Shown in pieces: positions 26,109 through 35,828 of a DNA stretch of 64,000 bases. Origin of the DNA: Acuticoccus sp. MNP-M23 (GTDB taxonomy: Bacteria > Pseudomonadota > Alphaproteobacteria > Rhizobiales > Amorphaceae). Where the stretch lies: positions 3,402,501 to 3,466,500 of the forward strand of contig NZ_CP133480.1 in assembly GCF_031195445.1 (NCBI RefSeq). The letters are read 5' to 3'. Below the pieces are notes generated by a model, which made no database searches, was not told the DNA's origin, and saw only the letters and a list, made by a program, of their open reading frames with translations. How positions within the stretch are numbered: the first letter of the stretch is position 1; each line of letters starts with the position of its first letter. Made by a program: the position numbers and the translations under genes.

Positions 26109-26145
26109 CAAAAAAGCCGCACCGGCCATATTGGCGGGTGCGGCT
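26109..26145 (-). terminator. Rho-independent terminator after the DUF4167 gene
   Basis: On the minus strand a 9-bp perfect stem (AGCCGCACC with GGTGCGGCT) with a 13-base loop is followed directly by TTTTTT, 25 bases past the stop codon of the DUF4167 gene. Confidence 0.85.
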
Positions 26146-26169
26146 CGGTCCTGCGCGGGCTTCGTTGCC

Positions 26170-26916
26170 TCAGCTCGGCTGCTGTTCGGCGGTGGCGTCT
26201 GCGGACTCGGCGTCGTCGGTACGGCGCGGGGCGCGGGGACGCCGTGTCGTCGAGCGGGCGCGGCGCTTGGGCTTCGGCGCTTCGGTCTCTTCGCTGGCCT
26301 CGGTGCCTGCTGCAGCGTCAATCACCGGTTCGACGATGGGTTGTTCGTCGCTGGTGTCGGCACTGTCTTCGACAGGACGGGCGGTCTTGGCCGGGCGGCG
26401 GCGGCTCGTGCTGGGTTTGGGCGCGGGCTCCTGCTGCGGTGCTGCGTTCTGCTCGTCGTCGCCGTCATCATCGTCATGGCTGGCGTTGTTGCCATTGCCG
26501 TTGCCATTTCCGTTGAACCGCAGCGCGCTGCGCACGCCTTCGTCGTCTTCCTCGACACCGTCGAAGCCGTTGATGTTCGGCTGTTCGTTGGTGCGGTAGG
26601 GCTGACGGTCGTCGAATCGGTTGCGTTCGCCGGGTTCGCGCTGCTGTTCGCGCGGGGCCTGCTGGTTGCTCTGCTCGTAAGCCGACGCGACGATCCGGTA
26701 ATAATGCTCGGCGTGCTGAAGGTAGTTTTCGGCTTGAACACGGTCGCCGGACGACTGCGAATCGCGGGCGAGCTGGGCGTATTTATCCGCCACCTGCAAC
26801 GCGCTGCCCCGGATTTTTACATCAGGCCCGTTGGATTCATAGGAGCGCGACAGCGGGTTGCTGTTCTTGCTCCGATTGCGGCCACGCGGACGCTTGTTTG
26901 AACTGTTGGGTCTCAT
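26170..26916 (-). CDS. DUF4167 domain-containing protein
   Basis: The 248-residue protein has the DUF4167 domain at the N-terminus: a basic RPRGRNRSKN-like start, then NPLSRSYESNGPDVKIRGSA, VADKYAQLARDSQSSGDRV and NYLQHAEHYYRI. The rest is a disordered tail with an NG-repeat, an acidic run (HDDDDGDDE), and Arg-rich patches near the C-terminus, suggesting nucleic-acid contact. The family is almost confined to alphaproteobacteria and is normally found beside prmC, as here. Its exact role is not established to my knowledge. The ATG at 26916 has GAGAGA upstream; 26958 is less likely. Confidence 0.9.
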   Translation of the reverse strand: MRPNSSNKRPRGRNRSKNSNPLSRSYESNGPDVKIRGSALQVADKYAQLARDSQSSGDRVQAENYLQHAEHYYRIVASAYEQSNQQAPREQQREPGERNRFDDRQPYRTNEQPNINGFDGVEEDDEGVRSALRFNGNGNGNGNNASHDDDDGDDEQNAAPQQEPAPKPSTSRRRPAKTARPVEDSADTSDEQPIVEPVIDAAAGTEASEETEAPKPKRRARSTTRRPRAPRRTDDAESADATAEQQPS

Positions 26917-27483
26917 TGGCTCTCTCGTCCGGGACACACGATACGGCGACCGGAACATGTCTTGAGGGCGGACGTCTTAACCGTTTCCTTAAAACCGGAT
27001 GCTTCTGACGCTGCGCGATTGCGTTTTGCCAGATTTCCCAACCGGTGTGGCGGAGCATCGCAATGCAATTCTCCGAAAACTCGGCCCGTGCCGTGGCATT
27101 GTACCGGAACCCGGTAAACGCCGTGCAGGCGGTCCATTACCCGGCGCGGTGACACAGTTGTGCCGGGCGGGCGGTCAGACTGAAGAGGACCGCACAGTCC
27201 CGGGCACCGCTGCAGCAGCGCACCGATCCAAGATTCCCGCAGGGAATGCCGCGCAAACGAATCACGGCTCGGCCCTTTTGGACCGTTGTTCGCCTGCAGG
27301 CGTCTAAGATTACGTTGTCCCGCGAAGGGACTAAATTTCGTTCGCCCTACCGGAGGACTGGCACGCGAGGGGTCTGGCTGCAGTGGCGCGACCCTCGGCC
27401 AACGCAGATACGTTAGCGGTTCCTCGATTCCTTTCCAAGACTTAATTGCGCATTATTCCGCAACTTTTCATGCTTGAAGGCAA
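26917..27483. other. 567-base intergenic region between prmC and DUF4167
   Basis: The region is unusually long for this compact locus and becomes A/T-richer toward 27410-27480. It contains a small hairpin, GTCCC-GCGAA-GGGAC at 27317-27331, and no convincing open frame. I compared it by eye with tmRNA, RNase P RNA and SRP RNA signatures and found no match. It must contain the DUF4167 leader or promoter. Confidence 0.4.
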
Positions 27484-28359
27484 TCATGACCGTGGCGCAC
27501 CGAGCGACACGGCCCGCGGACGGCCGGACAAGTCGTCCGCGCTTGCCAGGTGGATCAGACCATGCCGCGCTGCTTCATCGACAACAATGTCGTGCGCGCG
27601 CGGATCGATCTCGACGATCAAGCGACCATTTTTTCTCAACATGGACCCGGCCTGACGGAAGACTGTGCGATAGCAATCCAGCCCGTCGATGCCGCCATCA
27701 AGCGCCAGGCGAGGATCGTAGTCACGCACGGTTGCATCGAGCTGTTCGATGTCTGCCGTGGCGATGTAGGGCGGGTTCGACACCACAAGGTCGAACACCG
27801 GCGCCAGCGCTGCGCCGAAATCGCTCTGAACGAACAGCGTGCGGTCGGCCAGATTGTGCCGCTCGGCGTTGCGCGCGGCCTGGCGCAGCGCAAGCTCCGA
27901 TACATCCACGCCGACGCCGCGCGCATCAAGCCGTTCCGACAGGATCGACAGGAGGATCGCCCCGGTGCCAACGCCAAGATCCGCGACGAGGACGGGCGGG
28001 GCAATCTCGGTCAGAGCCGCAAGCGCAAGCTCCACCACGGTTTCAGTTTCGGGCCGGGGTTCCAGCGTGTGCGGGCTGACCCGAAGGTCCAGCGACCAGA
28101 ATGCGCGCCGGCCAAGGATGCGGCCGATGGACTGGCCGGCAAGACGCGCCTTCGCCTTCTCGTGGAGTTCGCGGGCAAGATCGGGGGCGATCTTGCGGCG
28201 GGGGTTGGCGATCAGCTGTGCGGTGGACACGCCCAGCGTTTCGGTGACGAGCAGGCGGGCATCAAGGTCGGGCGTCGGCAGTCCCGCCTCGCGAAAGGCG
28301 TTCTTGACGCTCGTATAGAGCGTCTGCAGTTCGATCTCGTGCCCGCCGTGCTCAAGCAT
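27484..28359 (-). CDS. prmC: Peptide chain release factor N5-glutamine methyltransferase
   Basis: The 291-residue enzyme methylates the Gln of the GGQ motif in release factors, using S-adenosylmethionine. An N-terminal helical domain is followed by the SAM-binding motif [16 protein letters not shown] and the catalytic VVSNPPYI motif that binds the glutamine. The start at 28359 (MLEHGG) was chosen: it overlaps the prfA stop by 8 bases, as expected for coupled genes; an ATG at 28404 would overlap by 53 bases. It directly follows prfA, whose product is its substrate. Confidence 0.93.
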   Translation of the reverse strand: MLEHGGHEIELQTLYTSVKNAFREAGLPTPDLDARLLVTETLGVSTAQLIANPRRKIAPDLARELHEKAKARLAGQSIGRILGRRAFWSLDLRVSPHTLEPRPETETVVELALAALTEIAPPVLVADLGVGTGAILLSILSERLDARGVGVDVSELALRQAARNAERHNLADRTLFVQSDFGAALAPVFDLVVSNPPYIATADIEQLDATVRDYDPRLALDGGIDGLDCYRTVFRQAGSMLRKNGRLIVEIDPRAHDIVVDEAARHGLIHLASADDLSGRPRAVSLGAPRS

Positions 28360-29413
28360 CGGCGTCTGCGAGGAGGCGGGTCTGGTGATCTGTGGCAAGG
28401 GCATCGATTACTTCATCTAGACCGGGACCGGAAAGGATCTCATCGAGCTTGTAGAGCGTCAGGTTGATGCGGTGGTCGGAGACCCGACCCTGAGGGAAAT
28501 TATACGTTCGAATTCGCTCGGACCTGTCCCCGGAGCCGACCTGGGTCTTGCGGTCGGCCGCACGGGCGTCATCGGCGGTCTGCCGGTGGAGGTCGTAAAG
28601 CCGTGCCCGCAGCACTTCCATGGCGCGAGCGCGGTTCTGATGCTGCGATTTTTCCGACGACGTGACCACGATCCCGGTGGGCAGGTGAGTGATGCGAACC
28701 GCCGAATCGGTGGTGTTGACGTGCTGTCCGCCGGCACCCGAGGCGCGCATGGTGTCGATGCGGATGTCACCGGCGGGAATGTCGATGTCGACGTCCTCGG
28801 CCTCGGGCAGAACCGCAACCGTCGCGGCGGAGGTGTGGATGCGGCCCTGGCTTTCGGTGCTCGGCACGCGCTGGACCCGGTGGACGCCGGACTCATATTT
28901 CAGCCGCGCGAACACGCCGTCGCCGCGCACGGCCGCAATCACTTCCTTGAAGCCGCCCGATTCGCCCTCCGACAGGCTCATCACTTCCACCTTCCAGCGG
29001 TGCTCGGCGGCAAGTTTTTCGTACATGCGAAAAAGGTCTCCGGCGAAGAGAGCCGCTTCGTCGCCGCCGGTGCCGGCGCGCACTTCCAAAATTGCCGATT
29101 TGCCGTCAGCCTCGTCCTTGGGCAGGAGCGAGAGGCGGATCTCGTCGGTCAACGCCTCCACCTTCTCGACCAGGGTGGGCTTTTCCTCCTGCGCAAGCTC
29201 CGCAAGCTCGCCGCCGGTCGCCAGCATCTCGTTGACGCCCTTCAGCTCCGTTTCGGCGTTGCGCAGTGCGTTGACCATCGCCACCAACGGTTCAAGCTCG
29301 GCGTACTCGCGCGAAAGCGCGACGAATTCGTCCGGCGCCGGACCGGACGCCATGCGTTGTTCGATGATGTTGAAGCGGTCGACGACATCGTCGAGCCGCT
29401 GACGGTGGAGCAT
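28352..29413 (-). CDS. prfA: Peptide chain release factor 1
   Basis: The 353-residue protein terminates translation at UAA and UAG. The codon-recognition loop reads [15 protein letters not shown], a PST variant of the RF1-type PxT motif, and the peptidyl-hydrolysis loop [15 protein letters not shown] carries GGQ. RF2-type SPF is absent, so RF1 is firm. It leads the prfA-prmC unit; a 202-base upstream gap includes an A/T-rich patch near 29486-29525 that probably holds its promoter. Confidence 0.96.
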   Translation of the reverse strand: MLHRQRLDDVVDRFNIIEQRMASGPAPDEFVALSREYAELEPLVAMVNALRNAETELKGVNEMLATGGELAELAQEEKPTLVEKVEALTDEIRLSLLPKDEADGKSAILEVRAGTGGDEAALFAGDLFRMYEKLAAEHRWKVEVMSLSEGESGGFKEVIAAVRGDGVFARLKYESGVHRVQRVPSTESQGRIHTSAATVAVLPEAEDVDIDIPAGDIRIDTMRASGAGGQHVNTTDSAVRITHLPTGIVVTSSEKSQHQNRARAMEVLRARLYDLHRQTADDARAADRKTQVGSGDRSERIRTYNFPQGRVSDHRINLTLYKLDEILSGPGLDEVIDALATDHQTRLLADADA

Positions 29414-29615
29414 GGTGATCCCGTTCGTGAGGGCTGGGGCCGTGGTGGCTGGCGGGGTTACGCCTGCTCGAACCTAAGCGACCAGTACCTTATACGTGGT
29501 AAATTTATATCCAATCACAAGAACCGGCAACCGGCGACGTGCGGTCGAGTCAACGTTTGACGCTCACAGGCCGGCAATTGTGACATTCGTCAACAATCCC
29601 GGCGCCAATACGCGA

Positions 29616-30659
29616 TCACACTCCGTAATAGGCGCGGTACCAGTCCACAAAGCGGCGCACGCCGGTGTCGATGGTCGTGCTGGGGCGGATGCCGGTCGCG
29701 GCTTCCAGCCGGGTGGTATCGGCGTAAGTGTCGGGTGCATCTCCCGGCTGGAGCGGCAACAGTGTCTGCTGCGCAGCTTGCCCCAGCGTTTCCTCGATGG
29801 CGGCAATATAGGCAGACAGCTTGGCCGGCGCGTTGTTGCCGATGTTGTAGATGCGGAACGGCGCGTTGGACGTGGCAGGGTCCGGATCGTCCGACTGCCA
29901 CTCGGGGTCCGGGGTGGCCGGCTTGTCGCTGGCGGCCAGGATCCCGGCGACGATATCGTCCACATACGTGAAGTCACGCGTGTGGTTGCCGTGGTTGAAC
30001 ACTTCGATGGGTTCGCCCGCCAGAATGGCCTTGGTGAACTTGAACAGCGCCATGTCCGGCCGGCCCCAGGGCCCGTAGACGGTGAAGAAGCGCAGACCCG
30101 TGGTCGGCAACCGGAAGAGGTGGCTGTAGCTGTGCGCCATCAGCTCGTTGGCGCGCTTGGTGGCGGCGTAAAACTGGAGGGGGTGGCTGGCGCTGTCACC
30201 TTCGCGGAAGGGCAGGCTGGTGTTGGCGCCATAGACCGAGGAGGTGGACGCGTAGGTGAGGTGCTTCACCCCCGTGTGCCGGCACCCTTCGAGGATGTTG
30301 GTGAACGCGATGAGGTTCGACTGCACATACGCGTGAGGATGTTCCAGCGAATGCCGCACCCCGGCCTGCGCAGCCAGATGGATCACCCGGTCGAACGCAT
30401 TGTCCGAAAAGAGCCGCGCCACGGCGTCGATCTCGGCAAGGTCGATCCGGTGGAAGTCGAACGAGCCGTCCGTGCTGGCCGCGGTCTTCTCAAGCTCGTC
30501 GAGCCGCGCCTCTTTCAACGACACGTCATAGTAGGCGTTGACGATATCGGCGCCGATCACCCGAACGCCGCGGGACAACAGCGTTCGCGCCACATGGAAG
30601 CCGATGAAGCCGGCGACCCCCGTGACCAGAACGGTCTGCGGCATTTCAGAGTCGGCCAT
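29616..30659 (-). CDS. UDP-glucuronate 4-epimerase-like NAD-dependent epimerase
   Basis: The 347-residue short-chain epimerase has the NAD motif [13 protein letters not shown] near its start, the [14 protein letters not shown] segment typical of UDP-glucuronate 4-epimerases, the STSSVYG serine motif, and YAATKRANE with catalytic Tyr and Lys. It likely converts UDP-glucuronate to UDP-galacturonate in the cytosol for cell-surface polysaccharide. The ATG at 30659 (MADSEMPQ) has AAGGG upstream and overlaps the dehydrogenase stop by 14 bases, implying coupling. Confidence 0.85.
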   Translation of the reverse strand: MADSEMPQTVLVTGVAGFIGFHVARTLLSRGVRVIGADIVNAYYDVSLKEARLDELEKTAASTDGSFDFHRIDLAEIDAVARLFSDNAFDRVIHLAAQAGVRHSLEHPHAYVQSNLIAFTNILEGCRHTGVKHLTYASTSSVYGANTSLPFREGDSASHPLQFYAATKRANELMAHSYSHLFRLPTTGLRFFTVYGPWGRPDMALFKFTKAILAGEPIEVFNHGNHTRDFTYVDDIVAGILAASDKPATPDPEWQSDDPDPATSNAPFRIYNIGNNAPAKLSAYIAAIEETLGQAAQQTLLPLQPGDAPDTYADTTRLEAATGIRPSTTIDTGVRRFVDWYRAYYGV

Positions 30660-31920
30660 CGGACTGACCCTTTTCAAACAGGGATTTCACGTCGAAGAAC
30701 ACCGCGCCCGGCGCGCCGAGCGCACGAATGCCGGAAGCGCCGATTTCGCTGAACGCGGTGTGCGCGACCGCGAGGATCATCGCATCGTAGCCCGGCGGCG
30801 GGGCATCCTGCCGGACGGTGAGGCCATATTCGCGCTCGGCTTCCGCCGGATCGACCCACGGGTCCCACACGTCGACGTCGGCGTGGAGCGCGGTCAGCTC
30901 GGCCACAATGTCGGTCACGCGGCTGTTGCGGATGTCGGGGCAGTTTTCCTTGAAGGCGAGGCCCATCACCAGAATTTTAGAGCCGACCACGGGCAGCCGC
31001 TTGCGCATCATCAGTCGCGCCACGCGGTCGACGATGTGGGCGCCCATGCCGTCGTTGATGCGGCGGCCGGCGAGGATCACCTCGGGGTGGTGGCCCACCT
31101 CCTGCGCGCGGTGGGTGAGATAATAGGGATCGACGCCGATACAGTGGCCCCCGACGAGACCAGGGCGAAATGGCAGGAAATTCCACTTGGTGCCGGCTGC
31201 CGCCAGAACCTCGCCCGTGTCGAGCCCCAGCTTGTGGAAGACGATGGCAAGCTCGTTCATCAGCGCGATGTTGACGTCACGCTGGGTATTCTCGATCACC
31301 TTGGCCGCCTCCGCCACCTCGAGCGACGGCGCAAGATGGGTGCCGGCCGGCACGATCTCGCGGTAGAGCGCGTCGATCGCCTCAGCCGCCTCGGGTGTCG
31401 ATCCGGCGGTCACCTTGGTGATGGTGGAGAGGCGGTGTGTCCGGTCGCCGGGGTTGGCGCGCTCGGGGCTGTAGCCGAGAAAGAACGTCTCATCCAGCGT
31501 CAGGCCGGATGCGGCGGCGAGGATCGGTGCACACACATCGCGCGTACAGCCCGGAAACACCGTCGATTCGTAGATGACCACGGCCCCTTCGCGCATGGCG
31601 GCGCCCACGGCGCGGGACGCTGCCTTGAGTGCCCCGAGGTCCGGCCGCTTGGCGCCGTCCACCGGTGTCGGCACCGCAATGATGAAGACCGAGGCGGCGG
31701 CAAGGTCGGCCGCGTCGGCCGTCAAGGTGAGGTGGGTCGCCGCGCCGAGTTCGTCGGCGCTCACCTCGCCGGTGGCGTCGTGGCCGCCGTTCAGCGCGTC
31801 GATGCGGGCCTTGTTGTGGTCGAAGCCGATTGTGGTGCGGTGCTGGCCGAAGGCTGCCGCAACCGGCAGACCGACATAGCCGAGGCCGATGACGGCAATC
31901 GTGGCGGAGGCAAGATCCAT
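30646..31920 (-). CDS. Nucleotide sugar dehydrogenase (WbpO/TviB-type)
   Basis: The 424-residue protein oxidises the C6 hydroxyl of a UDP-sugar to a uronate with two NAD+. It has [14 protein letters not shown] at the N-terminus, the [12 protein letters not shown] and [10 protein letters not shown] motifs, [14 protein letters not shown], and the catalytic Cys in [11 protein letters not shown]. These resemble the UDP-N-acetyl-hexosamine dehydrogenases WbpO and TviB more than classical UDP-glucose dehydrogenases (Ugd), so UDP-GalNAc or UDP-GlcNAc is a possible substrate. The ATG at 31920 precedes the family N-terminus; the frame upstream is not protein-like. It forms a two-gene unit with the epimerase. 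Confidence 0.85.
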   Translation of the reverse strand: MDLASATIAVIGLGYVGLPVAAAFGQHRTTIGFDHNKARIDALNGGHDATGEVSADELGAATHLTLTADAADLAAASVFIIAVPTPVDGAKRPDLGALKAASRAVGAAMREGAVVIYESTVFPGCTRDVCAPILAAASGLTLDETFFLGYSPERANPGDRTHRLSTITKVTAGSTPEAAEAIDALYREIVPAGTHLAPSLEVAEAAKVIENTQRDVNIALMNELAIVFHKLGLDTGEVLAAAGTKWNFLPFRPGLVGGHCIGVDPYYLTHRAQEVGHHPEVILAGRRINDGMGAHIVDRVARLMMRKRLPVVGSKILVMGLAFKENCPDIRNSRVTDIVAELTALHADVDVWDPWVDPAEAEREYGLTVRQDAPPPGYDAMILAVAHTAFSEIGASGIRALGAPGAVFFDVKSLFEKGQSDGRL

Positions 31921-32033
31921 CGCAGTTTCAGTCAGTCCGGCGCGGGGGAATGGGGCGGTGCGGAAGCGCGCGCGGTGCGCGTCGACCCGGCGCCGAACCG
32001 TTAACCGGCTCAGCGCCTGCGTCAACCGGCACC

Positions 32034-33464
32034 CTACCAGGCGGCCGAGATATACTGGGTTTCCATGAACTCGGCCATGCCTTCCTTGCCGCCTTCGCGC
32101 CCGAGGCCGGATTGCTTGGTGCCGCCGAACGGTGCCGCCGGGTCCGAAACCAGCCCGCGATTGAGGCCGATCATGCCGTAGTCCAGCGTTTCGGAAACTT
32201 TCAGCCCGCGCTTGAAATCGCCGGTATAGAGGTAGGCGACCAGACCATATTCGGTGTCGTTGGCGCGGGCGATCACGTCCGCCTCGTCGTCGAAGGTCTG
32301 GATGGCGGCCACCGGACCGAAGATTTCGTCATCCACCAGAAGCGCGTTCGGGGTGATGCCGGTCAGCACGGTTGCCGGATAGTAGAACCCCGTTCCGCCG
32401 GGGCGCTCGCCGCCGAGGCGGACCGTTGCGCCCTTGGCAACGGCATCGTCCACAAAGCCCGCCACCTTGTCGCGCGTGTCGGCGTTGACGAGGGGGCCAA
32501 GGCCAACGCCGTCATCGAGCCCGTTGCCCATCTTCAATGCGGCCATCTTGGCGGTGAAGATCTCGGTGAAGCGCTCTTCCACCGCCTTGTGCACATAGAT
32601 GCGGTTGGCTGCGGTGCAGGCCTCGCCGCCATTGCGCATCTTGGCGACCATCAGCCCGTCGGCCGCCGCTTCAAGGTCGGCATCCTCGAACACGATGAAC
32701 GGCGCGTTGCCGCCCAGCTCCATGGCCGGCTTGAGGATGGTGTCGGCTGCGGTGTGAAGGAGTTTGCGGCCCACCTCGGTGGAGCCGGTGAACGAAATCA
32801 CGCGCACACGCGGGTCGCCCATCATCCGGGCGACAATGGTGCCCGACGAGCGGCTGGGAAGCACGTTGACGATGCCCTTCGGCACGCCGGCCTCTTCAAG
32901 AAGCGGCATCAGCGCCAGCATGGTGAGGGGCGTTTCGGAGGCCGGCTTGATGATGACGGGGCAGCCCGCCGCCAGCGCCGGCGCAATCTTCCGCGTGCCC
33001 ATCGCGGCGGGAAAATTCCACGGGGTGACGAGAACGGCAATGCCGGCAGGCTTCTGGTGGACGAGAATGCGGGCGCCGGACGCCGGGGCGTGGCCAAGGT
33101 GGCCCTCGGCGCGCACGGCCTCCTCGGCGTACCAGCGGAAGAATTCGGCAGCGTAGGCCGCTTCGCCCTTTGCGTCGGAGAGCGCTTTGCCGTTTTCGAG
33201 CGTGATGAGGCGGGCGAACTCGTCGATCCGTTCCGTCATCAGCTCGAATGCACGGCGCAGGATCTGGCTGCGGGCACGCGGGGTGCGTCCGGCCCACTCC
33301 GCGAAGGCGGCGCCGGCGGCGTCCAGCGCCGCGTCCGCGTCGGCCGTGGTGGCGGATGCGACGGAGGCAAGCACGGTCTCGTCGGCGGGGTTGAGAACGT
33401 CGAAGCGGCCGCCGTCGGAAGCCGGGCGGAAAGCGCCGTCAATGTAAAGGTCGGTGTGGTCCAT
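32034..33464 (-). CDS. gabD: NAD(P)-dependent succinate-semialdehyde dehydrogenase
   Basis: The 476-residue aldehyde dehydrogenase has the TPWNFPAAM active-site segment, FTGSTEVGR, the general-base Glu in MELGGNAPF, and the nucleophile Cys in NGGEACTAANR. Overall it fits the GabD-type group that oxidises succinate semialdehyde to succinate (GABA catabolism), although glutarate semialdehyde is an alternative. The ATG at 33464 has AAAGGGAGAGAA upstream. It stands alone, between the sugar dehydrogenase and a divergent metallophosphoesterase. Confidence 0.85.
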   Translation of the reverse strand: MDHTDLYIDGAFRPASDGGRFDVLNPADETVLASVASATTADADAALDAAGAAFAEWAGRTPRARSQILRRAFELMTERIDEFARLITLENGKALSDAKGEAAYAAEFFRWYAEEAVRAEGHLGHAPASGARILVHQKPAGIAVLVTPWNFPAAMGTRKIAPALAAGCPVIIKPASETPLTMLALMPLLEEAGVPKGIVNVLPSRSSGTIVARMMGDPRVRVISFTGSTEVGRKLLHTAADTILKPAMELGGNAPFIVFEDADLEAAADGLMVAKMRNGGEACTAANRIYVHKAVEERFTEIFTAKMAALKMGNGLDDGVGLGPLVNADTRDKVAGFVDDAVAKGATVRLGGERPGGTGFYYPATVLTGITPNALLVDDEIFGPVAAIQTFDDEADVIARANDTEYGLVAYLYTGDFKRGLKVSETLDYGMIGLNRGLVSDPAAPFGGTKQSGLGREGGKEGMAEFMETQYISAAW

Positions 33465-33610
33465 GCATTCTCTCCCTTTGGCCACTTCGATAGCGCCGTA
33501 TCGGCGGCCCTGTCGACCGTCTGGCAGATGTGATGGGCACCAGCGTTTGACAATGAGCCCGCCATTCGCGCAGCCAGAAGACCCAGAGGTACAGGCGGGC
33601 AGGAGCGGCA

Positions 33611-34423
33611 ATGACGACAAGGATCGCCTTCGTTTCGGATCTTCACCACGGCTCGGACGGACCCACCCGCCGCGGCGCCGAGGCGCTGGACCGGCTTGCG
33701 CAGTTCAAGGCGTTCGTGGCGTACGAGATGCCGGATGCGGCGGTCGACCTTGGTGATCGCATTACAGGCGAAGGGGCGGACGATGCCGCAAGAGCCGCCG
33801 AGGTCGCTGCCATCTTCCGGCGGTTCGATCGCCCCGTCCACCATATCTGCGGCAACCACGACGTGAAGAACCTGTCCGTGGCGGATAATGCCGAAATTCT
33901 CGGCCAGACGCTCGGCCACGCCTGCGCCGATTATGGCGGGTGGCGGCTCGTCCTGTTTCGCGCACGAGCCCGTCGCCGGAAGGGCCTGTTTCATCTGAAG
34001 GAGGGCGACCTCGATTTTCTGGCCGACACGATCCGGCGCGCCGACCGGCCGCTGGTGGTGGCCAGCCACATCCCGCTTTCGGGCCAGAACGTCGCCGAGA
34101 ATCCGTATTTCTCGAAGAAGCCGGAGCGCTCGGCCTATCAGGAGGCGGGGGCCTTGCGGCAGGTGCTTCTGGGCGCAACCGTGCCCCTGGTGGCGATTGC
34201 CGGCCACGTCCACTGGAATTCGCTGTCGCTGGTGTCGGGCCAGCCGCACATCACATTGCAATCAGCCACCGATTCGGCGGCGACGCATCCGGTCGGCTCA
34301 GGGGCCTACGCCATGCTGACTCTGAGCGAGGAGCGCATTGCGTGGCGCGTTCATGGCGAAGACCCCTTCGCGGCCGAGGTGGCAACCCGCTCTGCCGGCC
34401 GGCGGTGGCTGATGGAGGACTGA
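33611..34423 (+). CDS. Metallophosphoesterase family protein
   Basis: The 270-residue protein has all five calcineurin-type metal motifs in order: SDLHHG, LGDRI, GNHDV, SHIPL and GHVHW. These bind two metal ions and hydrolyse phosphodiesters or monoesters. It resembles small cAMP-phosphodiesterase-like (CpdA) or Icc-type proteins, but the substrate cannot be assigned. ATG at 33611 has GGAG 8 bases upstream. It ends convergently with hemY, 7 bases apart. Confidence 0.8.
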   Translation: MTTRIAFVSDLHHGSDGPTRRGAEALDRLAQFKAFVAYEMPDAAVDLGDRITGEGADDAARAAEVAAIFRRFDRPVHHICGNHDVKNLSVADNAEILGQTLGHACADYGGWRLVLFRARARRRKGLFHLKEGDLDFLADTIRRADRPLVVASHIPLSGQNVAENPYFSKKPERSAYQEAGALRQVLLGATVPLVAIAGHVHWNSLSLVSGQPHITLQSATDSAATHPVGSGAYAMLTLSEERIAWRVHGEDPFAAEVATRSAGRRWLMED

Positions 34424-34430
34424 CCGGCCC

Positions 34431-35828
34431 TCAGGTGAGCGGAACGGAGGGGCCGGGTATCATCCGCTGCGTATCGTCAGCGTTCTGGTCGTCCAGCGAA
34501 GGCTGCGCGGGCGGCTGTGCCAGTGGCGCGGGGAAATCCACGGCCGGGACCGGCGGTTCGCCAAGGGTGGGCGGCACGCGCCAGACAAACGCATCCAGCC
34601 GGCCTGTAACGGGCGAGACCGGCGCCCATGCTTTCGCGGTCACCCCGTCGGCAAACCATACGGGGTCCTTGGGGGCGCGCACGGCACGGGCGAGCCAGTC
34701 GCGCACGCGGCCCTCGTCGCCGGGCGCCAGCGCCTCCAGCTCGGCCATCAGGATGCACACGCGCTGGGTCGCCCCGGCAAGGTGCGGGGCGATGGTTTCG
34801 CGTGCCAGTTCCGGCTCGCGGGCCGAAAGCGCGGCGCGGGCAAGGCCGAGCGCGCTTTCGATATGCTCGGGCCGCGCGCCCGCGAAGGTGCGCGCGCGCT
34901 TCAGCCGTTCGCCCGCGGGACCGGCTTCCAGATCGAGCGCTGCGCGAAACACGTCCGGATGGGGCGAGAGGCGGTAGGTCTCGATCAGGATCGAAGCGGC
35001 TTGGCGCCGGTTCTTCGTGGCGACGGCGCTGGCCGCAATCAGCGCGGCAGGCACGAAGTCCTTGGCGAGGTTGTGGGCTTCCAGCGCCAGCGAACGGGCA
35101 GCTTCCGCGCGGGGGAGGGTCATCGCTTCGGCAGTGAGAAGAACGGCGCGCAGGCGCCTGTGGGCGGCGCGATCCACCAGCTTGTTGCGGTGGTTGGTTT
35201 CCAGCTGCGCCAGCGCTGCGGGAAAATCGCCCGCGGCGGCTGCGGCGGTGAAACTGGTTTCGGCGGCCCAGTGCAGGGCCGGGTCGTGGGCCAGCGCATC
35301 GGCCGCAAGGGTGCGCATGGCCGCAAGGTCGCCAGCGCGCTCGGCCTCGACGGTGAGGCCGCGCAGCCCGAGGGCGCGCGTCTCCGGCACCTCGGCCAGC
35401 GCCAGAAAATGCTGCCGTGCGGCGGCGCTGTCGCCGGAAAGCTGCGCTGCCTGTGCGGCAACGAAGTGCGCCAGCGGCTCGGCCGGGGCAGCGGCCAGCG
35501 CATCCGCCGCGGCACGGCTTGCAGCGCGCGCATGCCCGGTGCCGATCGCCAGAACGCCGGCGGAGAGCGCCCGCGCTGTGCGCGCCGCCCGTGCATTGTC
35601 CCGGCGGCGCCGGATGGTGCGCGGCAGCCGCCACATCGCCTTGGCGACTTCAGCCATGAGGAGGAGCGCGACGGCCGCGCCAAGCGCCAGCGCAGCGGCC
35701 TCGGTGGTGGACAAGGTGCCGGCGGTCTCCCCCCAGCGATAGGTGATGGTGCCGGGGTTGTCGGCCAGAAAGGCGGCAACGGTGGCAGCGCCGAACAGCA
35801 CCGCAAGGAGGATGAGAAGCCGCACCAT
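34431..35828 (-). CDS. hemY: HemY-type haem biosynthesis protein
   Basis: The 465-residue protein is the alphaproteobacterial HemY/YcfC-like TPR membrane protein, not the protoporphyrinogen oxidase of the same name. Two N-terminal hydrophobic segments (about 2-20 and 45-65) with the LADNPGTITYRWG loop are followed by a long Ala-rich helical, TPR-like region and a Pro-rich C-terminal tail. Its function is unresolved; the gene is always linked to hemC/hemD. The ATG at 35828 overlaps the hemD stop by one base (TGATG). The open frame upstream to 36290 overlaps hemD and is spurious. Confidence 0.85.
   Translation of the reverse strand: MVRLLILLAVLFGAATVAAFLADNPGTITYRWGETAGTLSTTEAAALALGAAVALLLMAEVAKAMWRLPRTIRRRRDNARAARTARALSAGVLAIGTGHARAASRAAADALAAAPAEPLAHFVAAQAAQLSGDSAAARQHFLALAEVPETRALGLRGLTVEAERAGDLAAMRTLAADALAHDPALHWAAETSFTAAAAAGDFPAALAQLETNHRNKLVDRAAHRRLRAVLLTAEAMTLPRAEAARSLALEAHNLAKDFVPAALIAASAVATKNRRQAASILIETYRLSPHPDVFRAALDLEAGPAGERLKRARTFAGARPEHIESALGLARAALSAREPELARETIAPHLAGATQRVCILMAELEALAPGDEGRVRDWLARAVRAPKDPVWFADGVTAKAWAPVSPVTGRLDAFVWRVPPTLGEPPVPAVDFPAPLAQPPAQPSLDDQNADDTQRMIPGPSVPLT

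Noticed and set aside
26959-27483. Gap checked for tmRNA, RNase P RNA and SRP RNA
   Set aside because: No acceptor-like ends, no tag reading frame beginning ANDN, and no conserved core motifs were found by eye.
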